A stretch of 64,000 nucleotides of DNA from Permianibacter aggregans. GTDB lineage: Bacteria; Pseudomonadota; Gammaproteobacteria; Enterobacterales; Permianibacteraceae. The notes beneath the pieces are model-generated. The model had not been told where the DNA came from. It did not search any database and saw nothing but the letters and a program-made list of their open reading frames with translations. The stretch spans positions 3,410,001 to 3,474,000 of the forward strand of contig NZ_CP037953.1 of assembly GCF_009756665.1 (NCBI RefSeq), written 5' to 3'. A program made the position numbers and the translations under genes. Below, piece by piece: positions 16,631 through 25,193 of the stretch; within the stretch, counting starts at the first letter, position 1, and every line of letters begins with the position of its first letter.

Positions 16631-17149
16631 ATGGCCCGCATTACCGCACTAACCGACGCCCAAGCCCCGGCCCGTTCCGGCGAACTGCTGAATGGCGTCA
16701 AAGCCAAGTTTGGCAAAGCCCCGAACATGTTCCGCACGCTGGCGCACTCACCGGCAGCTTTGAACGGCTATCTGCAATTTTCCGGTGCACTGGCAGAAGG
16801 CGTGTTGACCGCCGCCGAGCGGGAAATCGTCGCGCTGGCCGTCGGCCAGGCCAATCAGTGTGGCTATTGCTTGTCGGCCCATACATTGATCGGCAAAGGC
16901 GCGGGCTTGAGTGACGAGGCCGTTAAATCTGCCCGCGAAGGCAAGGGCACGGCATTGGCCGCCTTGGCCCTGAAACTGGTCGAGAACCGCGGCTTTCTCG
17001 ACGACGATGAACTGGCCACTGCCCGCGCTAAGGGCCTCAGCGACGCACAGATTCTGGAAGTGATCGCTCACGTCGCGCTGAATACGTTCACCAACTACGT
17101 CAATCACGTCGCGGGCACCGATATCGATTTTCCGGAAGTGAAAGTCTGA
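16631..17149 (+). CDS. Carboxymuconolactone decarboxylase / AhpD-like protein
   Basis: The start at 16631 has an AAGGAG box and gives 172 residues. The AhpD core shows the redox motif QCGYCLSAH (CxxC plus His) and the preceding LTAAEREIVALAVGQ helix, the hallmark of peroxidase-related CMD proteins. Such proteins reduce peroxides through the cysteine pair with a thiol partner, though many are unassigned. The gene faces an AraC regulator and ends in a strong terminator, so it is a single-gene unit. Confidence 0.9.
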   Translation: MARITALTDAQAPARSGELLNGVKAKFGKAPNMFRTLAHSPAALNGYLQFSGALAEGVLTAAEREIVALAVGQANQCGYCLSAHTLIGKGAGLSDEAVKSAREGKGTALAALALKLVENRGFLDDDELATARAKGLSDAQILEVIAHVALNTFTNYVNHVAGTDIDFPEVKV

Positions 17150-17161
17150 GTACCGGTAATG

Positions 17162-17192
17162 AAAAACCCCGCTAAGTGAGCGGGGTTTTTTC
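17162..17192 (+). terminator. Bidirectional Rho-independent terminator
   Basis: An aaaaccccgct/agcggggtttt stem with a T-run sits 13 bp past the CMD gene and just beyond the end of the convergent membrane protein gene, so it can serve both. Confidence 0.85.
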
Positions 17193-17197
17193 CTGGT

Positions 17198-17773
17198 TTA
17201 CGCTGCCATTGCTGTCGGCCAAAGCCAGTAGAATGTGGCCGCTGTAACGGCCGCATAGATCAGCGCATCCAACAAATACTTGGCAACCGAACCCCAGGTT
17301 TCGCCTTTCCATATGCCTTCACAGATCGAGCCAAAACCAAATCCAACAAAACTGATCACGGCAATATGATGCACAGCAAAGTGATGATGGTCGGCATCAA
17401 AACCGAAAGCTTGTGCGGCTAAAAACGCGGCCACCAGCACGACCAACAGGCTGAACAAAAACCACTGGGTCAGCGACGCACCCATGTTCGGCATGCCATT
17501 GGCTTTAACGGTCAAAAACGCCACCGGTCCTTCTTTGTACTTGGCCACCATCGCCTCGCTGGCCATTTCTTTCATATCCTTGCAATAGGGCAGCACATAC
17601 AAGCCAGGCGACGGATTGCCGGCGCGAATCGCGGTGCGCACCGCATCTTCGTTCGACAAGCCGTGATAATCCGGCGCATGCCATTTGAACACCATGTGGA
17701 TCAAACTGCTGGCGATAAAAATAAAGACCGTGCTGAGCACGATAGGTAACCACAACTCCATCAACGCATTCAT
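17198..17773 (-). CDS. Conserved hypothetical membrane protein (191 aa)
   Basis: The start at 17773 has a GAGGAG box. The protein has an N-terminal span (LWLPIVLSTVFIFIASSLIH), a soluble loop of about 80 residues with RAGNPSPGLYVLPYC, and three further spans (WFLFSLLVVLVAAFLAAQAF, AVISFVGFGFGS, ALIYAAVTAATFYWLW). The loop contains a single Cys, and a run DADHHHFAVHH precedes the third span. I know no function for it; no partner gene is adjacent. Confidence 0.8.
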   Translation of the reverse strand: MNALMELWLPIVLSTVFIFIASSLIHMVFKWHAPDYHGLSNEDAVRTAIRAGNPSPGLYVLPYCKDMKEMASEAMVAKYKEGPVAFLTVKANGMPNMGASLTQWFLFSLLVVLVAAFLAAQAFGFDADHHHFAVHHIAVISFVGFGFGSICEGIWKGETWGSVAKYLLDALIYAAVTAATFYWLWPTAMAA

Positions 17774-17945
17774 TGTTGTTCTCCTCAATGGAAGCTGGCG
17801 CGGTGTGCGCCGGCGCCACTATAGCCCGACATTTGTCGGCCCGCTGATCCGACATCCGGCTGGTGTACAAATCCGCTATTGATTTGGCGAGCGCTCAGCC
17901 AGTAAGGTGCCCGGAAAGCAAAAGAATGCATCGAGAGGAGGGCTC

Positions 17946-18794
17946 ATGCAGTTCGAACAATTACAGCCGGAAGTACAACAGTGGATTCGTGAGGCCGTCA
18001 GCAACGGACATCCGCCTGAGGCGATGGTCGATGCTTTGGTCCATGCCGGTCATCCACAAACCATTTCTCATGCCGTGCAACAGTACCTGAGCGTATTGCA
18101 AGCGGAAGGACAAACAGTGCGGCCGCATAGCAGCAGCGTCGTCGCCCGAATTTCCGGCACCCAACATACTTCTGATCGCGATGTGCAGATTCTGATGGCG
18201 TTGAACGCACCGCGTGTGGTGTTGTTCGGTAATTTATTGTCGCACCAGGAATGTGATGAGCTGGTCGCCCAATGCAATAGCCGGCTGAAGCCATCGAGCG
18301 TCGTCAATGCCGTTAATGGCAGTTACGACTTGCATCCTTCGCGCACCAGTTCCGGTGCTTCATTTCGGCGTGGTGAAAATGCGCTGATCAAGCGCATCGA
18401 AAACCGCATCAGCGAGCTGCTCAGCATTCCGGTCAGTCGCGGCGAGCCGATTCAGGTGTTGAACTATGTGCCGGGCGCCGAATACAAGCCGCATTTCGAT
18501 TATTTCGATCCGAAGTTTTCTGGCAACGACAAAATTCTGAAAATGGGCGGCCAGCGATTCGCAACCCTGATCATGTATCTGAATGATGTTGAGGCCGGAG
18601 GTTCAACGGTGTTTCCGGAAATTGGCCTCGACATTCTTCCACGCAAAGGCAACGCCTTGTTCTTCTCTTATGCCAACGATAATGGCGATCTCGATGCACT
18701 GACTTTGCACGGCGGCAGTCCTGTGGTTGCTGGTGATAAATGGATCGCCACCAAATGGTTGCGGCTTGGCGATTACACGGGGCCGCAAGCGTAA
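17946..18794 (+). CDS. 2-oxoglutarate/Fe(II) prolyl 4-hydroxylase-like oxygenase
   Basis: The start at 17946 has a GAGGAGGG box and gives 282 residues. After a helical N-terminal region comes the P4Hc domain (about 90-275). The iron ligands are H183 and D185 in EYKPHFDYFDP and H255 in LTLHGGSPV, and the 2-oxoglutarate-binding Lys265 is in AGDKWIATKW. Family members hydroxylate prolines on peptides or proteins. The bacterial substrate is unknown. No partner gene is evident; a small membrane-anchored protein gene follows. Confidence 0.92.
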   Translation: MQFEQLQPEVQQWIREAVSNGHPPEAMVDALVHAGHPQTISHAVQQYLSVLQAEGQTVRPHSSSVVARISGTQHTSDRDVQILMALNAPRVVLFGNLLSHQECDELVAQCNSRLKPSSVVNAVNGSYDLHPSRTSSGASFRRGENALIKRIENRISELLSIPVSRGEPIQVLNYVPGAEYKPHFDYFDPKFSGNDKILKMGGQRFATLIMYLNDVEAGGSTVFPEIGLDILPRKGNALFFSYANDNGDLDALTLHGGSPVVAGDKWIATKWLRLGDYTGPQA

Positions 18795-18966
18795 ACGATC
18801 GGGTAATACGTGGTACCGCGGTTGTCGGCAATGGCTTACACCGCGCAAGCCTATTTCCGTAGCGGTATTTTGTGGTTTACCCACAGCAATCGCTGCCAAT
18901 AACGTTCATGCGAGTTTGCGCCGATGCCTTAAGGTAGCGACGCATCAGACAGGCAAGGAGGCCAGC

Positions 18967-19458
18967 ATGAACATCCAAGGACGATTCTCGTTGACGCTGC
19001 TATGGTTATTGGCGTTGAGCCAGCTGTGGTTGATTTACCGGGTCGAGTTTTCCGGCAACAACGATGGCGCCGGCCTGACTGTTGATGCCGTGACAGCAGC
19101 GTATCCGCCGAGCAGCGCTTACACTGACAATGCGCAAATGCTGAGTTTGTTGCAGAAAATCGAGCAACGTCTTTCGGCCCAGAGTGCTTCCTCAAAAGAC
19201 GAAATCCAGCACGAGAAAGAGCAAGTCAGCAGTCCGAGTTCCTCGGCGCCAATAGCGCGCTACGATCAGGTATCAATCGCCAAAGCCGATCAACAGTTGA
19301 CTACGATGCTGCCATATGGACGTATCAGTCAGCAGCGAATAATGGACTTTCACGCCGAACTGCAACGCTTGCCGGCCGCGCAGCGCGTTGAGCTGGCGAC
19401 CGCGCTTTCCCGCGCCATCAATGAGGGCCGCATAGAGCCGGTTCCCGGCATGCCTTGA
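18967..19458 (+). CDS. Small membrane-anchored hypothetical protein (163 aa)
   Basis: The start at 18967 has an AAGGAGG box. One N-terminal span (LTLLWLLALSQLWLIYRV) anchors a periplasmic tail with a Ser/Gln-rich linker (about 70-90) and a helical end (ISQQRIMDFHAELQRLPAAQ). No known domain is recognised. It follows the oxygenase gene by 172 bp, enough for its own promoter. Confidence 0.75.
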   Translation: MNIQGRFSLTLLWLLALSQLWLIYRVEFSGNNDGAGLTVDAVTAAYPPSSAYTDNAQMLSLLQKIEQRLSAQSASSKDEIQHEKEQVSSPSSSAPIARYDQVSIAKADQQLTTMLPYGRISQQRIMDFHAELQRLPAAQRVELATALSRAINEGRIEPVPGMP

Positions 19459-19566
19459 TCATCCACCCCATTTCGATTGTGCTGCCGGTTTCGGCCTGCG
19501 GCAGCATGAGCTTCGGTTGCTGTCTTTAACCGCTACACGTTCAGGCCTTACATGGAGGTTGTTGCA

Positions 19567-19938
19567 ATGAAATACACCGCTTTGGCCGCCAGCGCGATGC
19601 TGGCAATGAGCTCGGCCAGCTTCGCCGGATTTACCAATCACTATCAGGTCAATATCGTTGGCAATACTGCGTACGGCTCATTTATTGGTGCTCGCCAATC
19701 CGCCGATGCAACGCAATACATTTACTGTGCCAGCGTTAACTTCACGACCAGTTCACCGTACGTTGTTTGTGGTGCACGCACGGCCGCTGGTGCCGTCAAG
19801 TCATGTACTTCAACCGACCCGGGTCATATGGAGGCCGTTCGCGGACTGAGTAACGAGTCTTACGTCTACATGCGCTGGGATGACTCCGGCCGTTGTGATT
19901 ACATCTACACCTCAACCGGTTCGATGTACCACCAGTAA
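19567..19938 (+). CDS. Small exported hypothetical protein with four cysteines
   Basis: The start at 19567 has a GGAGG box. The 123-residue protein has a signal peptide (MKYTALAASAMLAMSSASFA) and a mature part of about 103 residues with four Cys (in IYCASV, VVCGAR, KSCTST and GRCDYI), enough for two disulfides. It is rich in Tyr, Ser and Thr and looks beta-rich. I do not recognise the family. A strong terminator follows directly, so it is a single-gene transcript. Confidence 0.75.
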   Translation: MKYTALAASAMLAMSSASFAGFTNHYQVNIVGNTAYGSFIGARQSADATQYIYCASVNFTTSSPYVVCGARTAAGAVKSCTSTDPGHMEAVRGLSNESYVYMRWDDSGRCDYIYTSTGSMYHQ

Positions 19939-19950
19939 TAGCATTAATGA

Positions 19951-19977
19951 AAACGCCGGCAACTGCCGGCGTTTTTG
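19951..19977 (+). terminator. Rho-independent terminator
   Basis: An aaacgccggca/tgccggcgttt stem followed by T residues lies 13 bp after the stop codon of the small four-cysteine exported protein. Confidence 0.85.
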
Positions 19978-20102
19978 TGCAGATGTGCCAGCTGTTATGC
20001 AAATAACGGGAAAGCATTGGGCTGGTTATCGCGTAACGATGCAAAGCAGACCAATAGCGCGCGATAGAATGAAAACATGGATGAATGTGCAGGAGCACGC
20101 CG

Positions 20103-20546
20103 ATGCCGATCATTCTGATTGCTGTCGCGCTGATGATGTGGTCGTTGCCCGCCGCTGCCAGTGATAATCGCGTAAGACCTTCCGACTGTGTCGTTGACGG
20201 TGCCAACGTCGTCGCCAATACCCCGTGCCAACGCGCCAAACCTTCCATCACTGCCGGTGCAACCGTCAGCTACCAGTGCAACACCAAAAACGGTTTGGTG
20301 TTTCAGCAAACACCTTGCAATGTCGGTGAAGAAATCATTCATGTCTACCGCGACAATCGCAACGCCGCATCTGGGCTCGCCGCCCAGCAATCGATTGTCG
20401 ATGCCTTGAACCAATTGACCAAACACAATCCGACCGCCAGTGGTTCACGCCATATCACCATCATCGGTCGTCCGCCACCGGCAGAGGATGGCAAGGCTGA
20501 TGGCTATCGCAAAGTTGACCGCAGCCCGAAAGCATCTTCGTTCTGA
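20103..20546 (+). CDS. Small exported hypothetical protein, DUF4124-like
   Basis: The start at 20103 has a CAGGAG box and gives 147 residues with a signal peptide (MPIILIAVALMMWSLPAAAS). The mature part has YQCNTKNGLVFQQTPC, which resembles the DUF4124 pattern (Y-x-W/C-...-G-x-x-x-x-x-x-x-PC), and four cysteines in total. DUF4124 proteins are periplasmic and of unknown role. The C-terminus is polar and disordered-looking. It is convergent with the fructosamine kinase gene. Confidence 0.75.
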   Translation: MPIILIAVALMMWSLPAAASDNRVRPSDCVVDGANVVANTPCQRAKPSITAGATVSYQCNTKNGLVFQQTPCNVGEEIIHVYRDNRNAASGLAAQQSIVDALNQLTKHNPTASGSRHITIIGRPPPAEDGKADGYRKVDRSPKASSF

Positions 20547-20549
20547 CGT

Positions 20550-21401
20550 TTATTTGACGTAGCGTTTTAGCACCGCGCGAATGCTGGACAGGTAGGAACC
20601 ACCGAACAAGTTCAGATGGTTCAACAGATGATAGAGGTTGTACAGCGTCGCTCGTGAGCGCCAGTCTGAAACCATGCCGCTAATTTCTTGATACTCCCGA
20701 TAGAACGCCTCAGGCAACTCACCAAATAGTGTCGTCATCGCCAGCTCGGCTTCCGCCCAGCCGTAATAACAAGCCGGATCAATCAGTGCAGGTTTGCTAC
20801 TCCCGGTGCAGTGAATATTTCCTCGCCATAAATCGCCATGCAGTAATACCGGCGGTTGTTCCGGAATCCAATCAGCAAGACGTTCTGCAATCAGATTCAA
20901 CTTCCGACAATCATCAGCAGTCAGCAGCCCGGCATCGTATGCGCGGCTCGTCTGAAATAGCAGTCGGCGTTCAGCAAAAAATCGTATGCCACTTTCCATC
21001 CACCGGTTGTCTTGCGGTGTCAGTCCAATGAAGTTGTTGTCCGTAAAGCCAAAACGAGTGGAGGTCGTTTGATGCAGCGTGGCCAGCAGCTGCGCGAGAG
21101 AAGGCCAAAATGCGGATGAGGCTGTAGATTCGCCCAAGTCTTCCAATAGTAGCATGTGCTCCGAAACGGCCACGACAGCGGGCACCTTGATGCCCGCCGC
21201 CGCGAGTGCGGATAAGCCACGCTGCTCGGCCAGGAAAAAACCTTTCGTCGCGTTTGGGTTGAGTTTCAGGATCAGGCGTTCGCCACTTTTCGTTGTTATC
21301 CTGAACACCTCATTGATGCTGCCGCCACTCAGCGGCTGGGCGCTGTGAAGGCTAACTTGGCACTCCCGCCACAACCACGGCGCCAACCGATCATCCATCA
21401 C
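20550..21401 (-). CDS. Fructosamine kinase family protein
   Basis: The 283-residue protein matches the fructosamine/ketosamine-3-kinase family (aminoglycoside phosphotransferase fold). It has an N-terminal nucleotide lobe with SGERLILKLN, the catalytic loop VLLHGDLWRGNI, the metal-binding ALIDPACYYGWAEAELAMT and a C-terminal NLYHLLNHLNLFGGSYL. It phosphorylates fructosamines on glycated proteins or free Amadori products so they break down, a repair role in the cytoplasm. It is complete and of normal length (about 290). Confidence 0.93.
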   Translation of the reverse strand: MMDDRLAPWLWRECQVSLHSAQPLSGGSINEVFRITTKSGERLILKLNPNATKGFFLAEQRGLSALAAAGIKVPAVVAVSEHMLLLEDLGESTASSAFWPSLAQLLATLHQTTSTRFGFTDNNFIGLTPQDNRWMESGIRFFAERRLLFQTSRAYDAGLLTADDCRKLNLIAERLADWIPEQPPVLLHGDLWRGNIHCTGSSKPALIDPACYYGWAEAELAMTTLFGELPEAFYREYQEISGMVSDWRSRATLYNLYHLLNHLNLFGGSYLSSIRAVLKRYVK

Positions 21402-21479
21402 GCCATCTCACCCGGTTTCCTCCGTTAACACGAACTATCAGCATCACGCGTGACTGTATAAGCCGTTGTTGTGCGTCGC

Positions 21480-22271
21480 TCACCGTGGTGCATAGCTATC
21501 CGCTTCCAAAACCTGAAAGTCGAGTCGTCCATTCGTGTTAACGCCAAGGCCGATCAATTGCTCGTAACTGAATTTTTCCGACACCGAAATGATGGTATCA
21601 ACATACTCGTCGCCATTCAGATCGCCCAGAAACGCTAATTGCGCAAACGCCATACGATTTCGGTTCGTCTCCAAAAACCGTTCACAACCAATGTATTCCT
21701 GGGTTTCGGTATCCAATGTGGGGTTGATGTCATCATGGTAGCCGATGCGCTCAATGACTGTGCTGTCATTAACTTTTATCGTCAATGTGGCTTGCACAGG
21801 GTAGGGAATGGTTTCATCGTTGCAGTTGGACTGAAGTTGATAGATCACACTGATCAGTTGCTTGTTGAACAGATAGTTTCTTGTCACTGCCTTTGGGCTT
21901 GATACTTCTTCAACCAGTTGTGCTTGCTGTACTTCACCGGGAGAAATACCGGCCGTTTCAGTGGGAACCGCAAAGACAGCAGATGAAATTGTCGACACAT
22001 TGGTAAAATACCAATCGTCATTGTGCGCTTCTTGCTGTTGAAAGATCGGACCCTCCACCCAAGCGGGGGTTGGCGTGGTCGTGAAGATCAGCGCTTTTTC
22101 CACCACCGGTTTGATGCCAAGTGCCAGCAGTGCTTCGGTGTCTAGCCTGGTCACGCTTTGCGGAGAAGTATCACTTCTCAAACCATAAATCGAGTCAAAC
22201 GCAAATGCCGTTGAGCTGCTCAGCGAAAAAGTAAGTGACAAACCAATCAGTATATTGCGCATCAAGGTCAT
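21480..22271 (-). CDS. Exported hypothetical protein (263 aa)
   Basis: The protein has a signal peptide (RNILIGLSLTFSLSSSTAFA) and no domain I recognise. Near the C-terminus is FLGDLNGDEYVDTIISVSEK, an EF-hand/FG-GAP-like DxNxDxxxD calcium-binding loop. Two cysteines lie in the middle (QSNCNDET, IGCERF). The start at 22271 lacks a strong Shine-Dalgarno site; the Met three codons later is an alternative. It is upstream of nothing obvious on its strand. Confidence 0.72.
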   Translation of the reverse strand: MTLMRNILIGLSLTFSLSSSTAFAFDSIYGLRSDTSPQSVTRLDTEALLALGIKPVVEKALIFTTTPTPAWVEGPIFQQQEAHNDDWYFTNVSTISSAVFAVPTETAGISPGEVQQAQLVEEVSSPKAVTRNYLFNKQLISVIYQLQSNCNDETIPYPVQATLTIKVNDSTVIERIGYHDDINPTLDTETQEYIGCERFLETNRNRMAFAQLAFLGDLNGDEYVDTIISVSEKFSYEQLIGLGVNTNGRLDFQVLEADSYAPR

Positions 22272-22305
22272 TTTTCTTGCTCTGGTGATTGTTCTACACG
22301 TGGCT

Positions 22306-22776
22306 TTACATGGCTTTTCTCGACAGCTTCGGATGCATGTCGTTGATCGTCATCAACGCCGCCGAACCATAGTATTTATGGTATTCCGCAACCATTTCGC
22401 CTTTGATGATGACGGGATCGGTGGCGACGTGCTTTTTTGCTTCGTCGATATCGGCGACGGCCAAGACGAACAGACCACGCCAGCCATCGACGCCATCCAG
22501 TGGTCCGGCTAATGCCAGTACCCCTTCTTCTGCCAGGCGTTTCATGTTGGAGAAATGGCCTTTGAACATTTCATCGCGCTCGGGTCCAGCCGCGATTTTA
22601 TTTGGGCCGGTTTTCAGGATAACCAGCACGTACTGGCGCATGCCGTAGTCGTCGGCACCGAGTTTTTCCGCCAGGGCTTTGTCGTACTTGGGCGATGGCG
22701 CCGAGGTATCGGCCAGCGCGGAATGACCGCTGAAAACAATCAGAGAGCCGAGCAACAAGCAGAACAGTTTTTTCAT
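22306..22776 (-). CDS. Exported YciI-like domain protein
   Basis: The start at 22776 (AGAGGATAAA box) gives 156 residues with a signal peptide (MKKLFCLLLGSLIVFSGHSALA). The mature protein is a YciI-like ferredoxin-fold domain: YVLVILKTGPNKI, GHFSNMKRLAEEGVLALAGP and GLFVLAVADIDEAKKHVATD. YciI domains often bind small ligands or act as dehydrochlorinase-like enzymes; an exported form is less usual. The function is unknown. Confidence 0.83.
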   Translation of the reverse strand: MKKLFCLLLGSLIVFSGHSALADTSAPSPKYDKALAEKLGADDYGMRQYVLVILKTGPNKIAAGPERDEMFKGHFSNMKRLAEEGVLALAGPLDGVDGWRGLFVLAVADIDEAKKHVATDPVIIKGEMVAEYHKYYGSAALMTINDMHPKLSRKAM

Positions 22777-22883
22777 GATTTTATCCTCTGGGTTAGCGGG
22801 CACAGTTTATTGCTGGCCGCCAGATTAGGTTGCGATGCTTCCGGGCACAATCGCGGCTCATTTATCGGTGATCGAAGGCGTCA

Positions 22884-23249
22884 TTAGCCGCTTGCCTGAC
22901 GCAGTCGCTTTTGCCGTTCTTTCAGTTTGGCCCCAACGCTGACGATGGCTTCGATAGCCGGCTTTAATTCCGCGCCCAACGCGCTGAGCGAATATTCAAC
23001 GGTGGGCGGTGAACTCGGCACCACGGTGCGGATAACCACGCCGTTTGCTTCCAATTGCTTCAAACGCGTCGTCAGCATTTTTGCCGAGACACCATTTAAG
23101 TCGTCTTTCAGTTCGCTGAAACGTCGCGGCGCTTTGCTCAAATACCAAATGATATTCGGTGTCCAGGCGCCGCCGATGATGTTCATGCAGGTCTTCAGCG
23201 GGCAGGGCTCCGGTGGTGGCTCAACACGGTTTTTGCGGCGTGGGATCAT
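22884..23249 (-). CDS. HxlR-family transcriptional regulator
   Basis: I choose the ATG at 23249 (121 residues); an upstream TTG at 23261 has no ribosome site. The winged helix-turn-helix is of the HxlR type: CPLKTCMNIIGGAWTPNIIW, FSELKDDLNGVSAKMLTTRL and VEYSLSALGAEL. The two N-terminal cysteines (CPLKTC) could be redox-sensing, as in HypR/YodB-like HxlR proteins. It faces the nitronate monooxygenase gene across a 126-bp region holding a perfect palindrome, so it probably controls that gene and itself. Confidence 0.9.
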   Translation of the reverse strand: MIPRRKNRVEPPPEPCPLKTCMNIIGGAWTPNIIWYLSKAPRRFSELKDDLNGVSAKMLTTRLKQLEANGVVIRTVVPSSPPTVEYSLSALGAELKPAIEAIVSVGAKLKERQKRLRQASG

Positions 23250-23266
23250 CGTACGGTCCAAAGCGG

Positions 23267-23284
23267 GGTTACCAAGTGGTAACC
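23267..23284. promoter_or_regulatory. Candidate HxlR operator (7-4-7 palindrome)
   Basis: Positions 23267-23284 read ggttacc-aagt-ggtaacc, a perfect inverted repeat just upstream of the HxlR start. A third half-site, ggtaacc, occurs at 23322-23328 on the side of the nitronate monooxygenase gene. Position and symmetry fit a dimeric repressor site; binding by this HxlR protein is inferred. Confidence 0.6.
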
Positions 23285-23375
23285 ACAGATTTTAGTTTAT
23301 AAAGCTTAGCAAGTATACAAAGGTAACCATGCTGCCCTAGACTGCGCGGCATCATTAACGCGGACAGGGGCAACT

Positions 23376-24452
23376 ATGGGCTGGCAACAAACGGCTTTGA
23401 GCAAAAAGCTTGGGCTGCGCTATCCCATCATTCAGGGTCCATTTGGTGGCGGCCTGTCGTCCACTGCATTAGCGGCCAGTGTCGCCAACGCCGGCGGGCT
23501 GGGTTCCTTCGGTGCGCACCATCTGGCACCGGCAGCCATTGTTGAGCTGGTTTCGACGTTGCGCCAACACACCGACAAGCCTTTCAATATCAATCTCTGG
23601 GTGTCCGACCATGACCCCGGCGCGTTGTCGATGACCGTTGAAGCCTATCAGCAGCATTTGCGGCAAATGATGCCGTTGTATCAGCGGCTCGATATCGAAC
23701 CGCCATCACAACCGGATTCATTTTCCCATCGCTTTGAGGAGCAAGTGCAGGCGGTGCTTGACGCTCGCCCGCCGGTATTCAGTTTTGTTTACGGTATTCC
23801 GTCAGCTGACATCATTGAGCAGTGCAAGCGGCGCGACATTTTTCTGCTTGGCACGGCAACCACGGTCAAGGAAGCGCTGGCGCTACAAGATGCTGGTGTA
23901 GATGCCGTCGTCGCGACCGGGTTTGAGGCGGGCGGTCATCGGGTCAGCTTTATCGATGAAGCGGAAACGGTGTTGACCGGAACCATCTCGTTGATCCCGC
24001 AAGTCGTTGATGCGTTGCATATTCCCGTCATTGCGGCCGGCGGAATTGCCGATGCCCGAGGCATCGCGGCAGCGCTGGTGCTGGGCGCGCAAGGCGTGCA
24101 AATCGGTACCGCATTTCTGGCTTGCAACGAATCCGCCACCATCGCTGCGCATAAGGCGCTACTACGTAGTGGTAAGGTGCATAACACCGTGTTGTCCCGG
24201 CGCATGACGGGGCGTCTGGCGCGCTTCATTCCGAACCATGCGTTGCGCGAACTGGAAGCGCTGCCGCAATTACCCTTTCCGCTACAAAGCTGGTTTTATT
24301 CGCCCATCAAACGCGCCTCGGCAGCGCGCGATGATGCGGAATATTTTTCGTTGTACGCCAGCCAATCGGTTTCGTTGATCAAGCATCATCAGGCCGCAGC
24401 GCTGCTACGCGATCTGGTAGCCGGCGTCGATCGTATCTATTCATCTATGTAA
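23376..24452 (+). CDS. Nitronate monooxygenase family protein
   Basis: The 358-residue protein is an FMN-dependent TIM barrel of the NMO/2-nitropropane dioxygenase type: LGLRYPIIQGPFGGGLSSTA at the start, AVVATGFEAGGHR with the phosphate-side His, and VIAAGGIADARGIAAALVLG for FMN phosphate binding. These enzymes oxidise propionate-3-nitronate and similar alkyl nitronates. It forms a probable operon with the GST gene 25 bp downstream and is likely under the divergent HxlR regulator, which suggests a role in electrophile or nitro-compound detoxification. Confidence 0.9.
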   Translation: MGWQQTALSKKLGLRYPIIQGPFGGGLSSTALAASVANAGGLGSFGAHHLAPAAIVELVSTLRQHTDKPFNINLWVSDHDPGALSMTVEAYQQHLRQMMPLYQRLDIEPPSQPDSFSHRFEEQVQAVLDARPPVFSFVYGIPSADIIEQCKRRDIFLLGTATTVKEALALQDAGVDAVVATGFEAGGHRVSFIDEAETVLTGTISLIPQVVDALHIPVIAAGGIADARGIAAALVLGAQGVQIGTAFLACNESATIAAHKALLRSGKVHNTVLSRRMTGRLARFIPNHALRELEALPQLPFPLQSWFYSPIKRASAARDDAEYFSLYASQSVSLIKHHQAAALLRDLVAGVDRIYSSM

Positions 24453-24477
24453 CCCCCTCAACCACAGGAGATTAACC

Positions 24478-25077
24478 ATGTACAAACTCTATGTTCGTCC
24501 GGGCGCCTGCTCGAAAGCCATCAACGTCTTGCTGCGAGATCTCGACCAGAAAGTCGAAGTCATTGATGCCCGCAATCTGGAAGGATTCAAATCAATCAGC
24601 CCGACCGGCGCGGTACCGGCAATGATTGACGAGCAGGGCAACGTGTTTGTCGAAGGCGTCGCCATCATCCTGCATTTGCTGGAAAAACATAACAGCGCGA
24701 TGTTGCCGAAAGAACTGCTGAAGAAAACCGACTTCATTCGTTGGTTGACGTTTGCCAACGCAACGATGCACCCGGCTTACAGTCGCTTGTTTTTCCTTAA
24801 CTCGGTCGTCAAGGATGAAGCTGAAAAAGCCAACACAATGAAAGCGGCTGCAGCCAAAGTCAGTGAGTATTGGCAGATTGTCGAAGACAAGCTCAACAAG
24901 CAGCGTTACATGGGCGGCGACCAGATCAATATCGTCGATGTCTGGTTGGCCGTTTACGCTGGTTGGAATGCTTACTTCCCGGTCGAGGTAACCATTGGAC
25001 CAAAAGCCAAAGCGATGATCGCCGACGTGCAGGCGATGCCGTCGTTCAAAGCGGCGACTGAATCCGAAAAATTCTAA
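24478..25077 (+). CDS. Glutathione S-transferase family protein
   Basis: The 199-residue protein has the GST thioredoxin-like domain (YKLYVRPGACSKAINVLLRD, then SPTGAVPAMID with the cis-Pro, and VEGVAIILHLLEK) and a helical C-terminal domain with INIVDVWLAVYAGWNAYFP. It should conjugate or reduce small electrophiles with glutathione. It has an AGGAG site 25 bp after the nitronate monooxygenase gene. Its last ~50 codons recur as a diverged fragment at 28195-28350. Confidence 0.9.
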   Translation: MYKLYVRPGACSKAINVLLRDLDQKVEVIDARNLEGFKSISPTGAVPAMIDEQGNVFVEGVAIILHLLEKHNSAMLPKELLKKTDFIRWLTFANATMHPAYSRLFFLNSVVKDEAEKANTMKAAAAKVSEYWQIVEDKLNKQRYMGGDQINIVDVWLAVYAGWNAYFPVEVTIGPKAKAMIADVQAMPSFKAATESEKF

Positions 25078-25087
25078 GGTATTGGAA

Positions 25088-25116
25088 ACGGCAGGCTGCA
25101 AGCCTGCCGTTTTTTC
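25088..25116 (+). terminator. Rho-independent terminator after the GST gene
   Basis: A perfect acggcaggct/agcctgccgt stem with a gca loop and a T6 run closes the nitronate monooxygenase-GST operon. Confidence 0.88.
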
Positions 25117-25193
25117 TGGTTGCCGAGCACCACCTTATATGTGCAGCATTCAGGGCCAAACGGGAGCCGATTGTGGGAGTGAGTCTGCACTAT

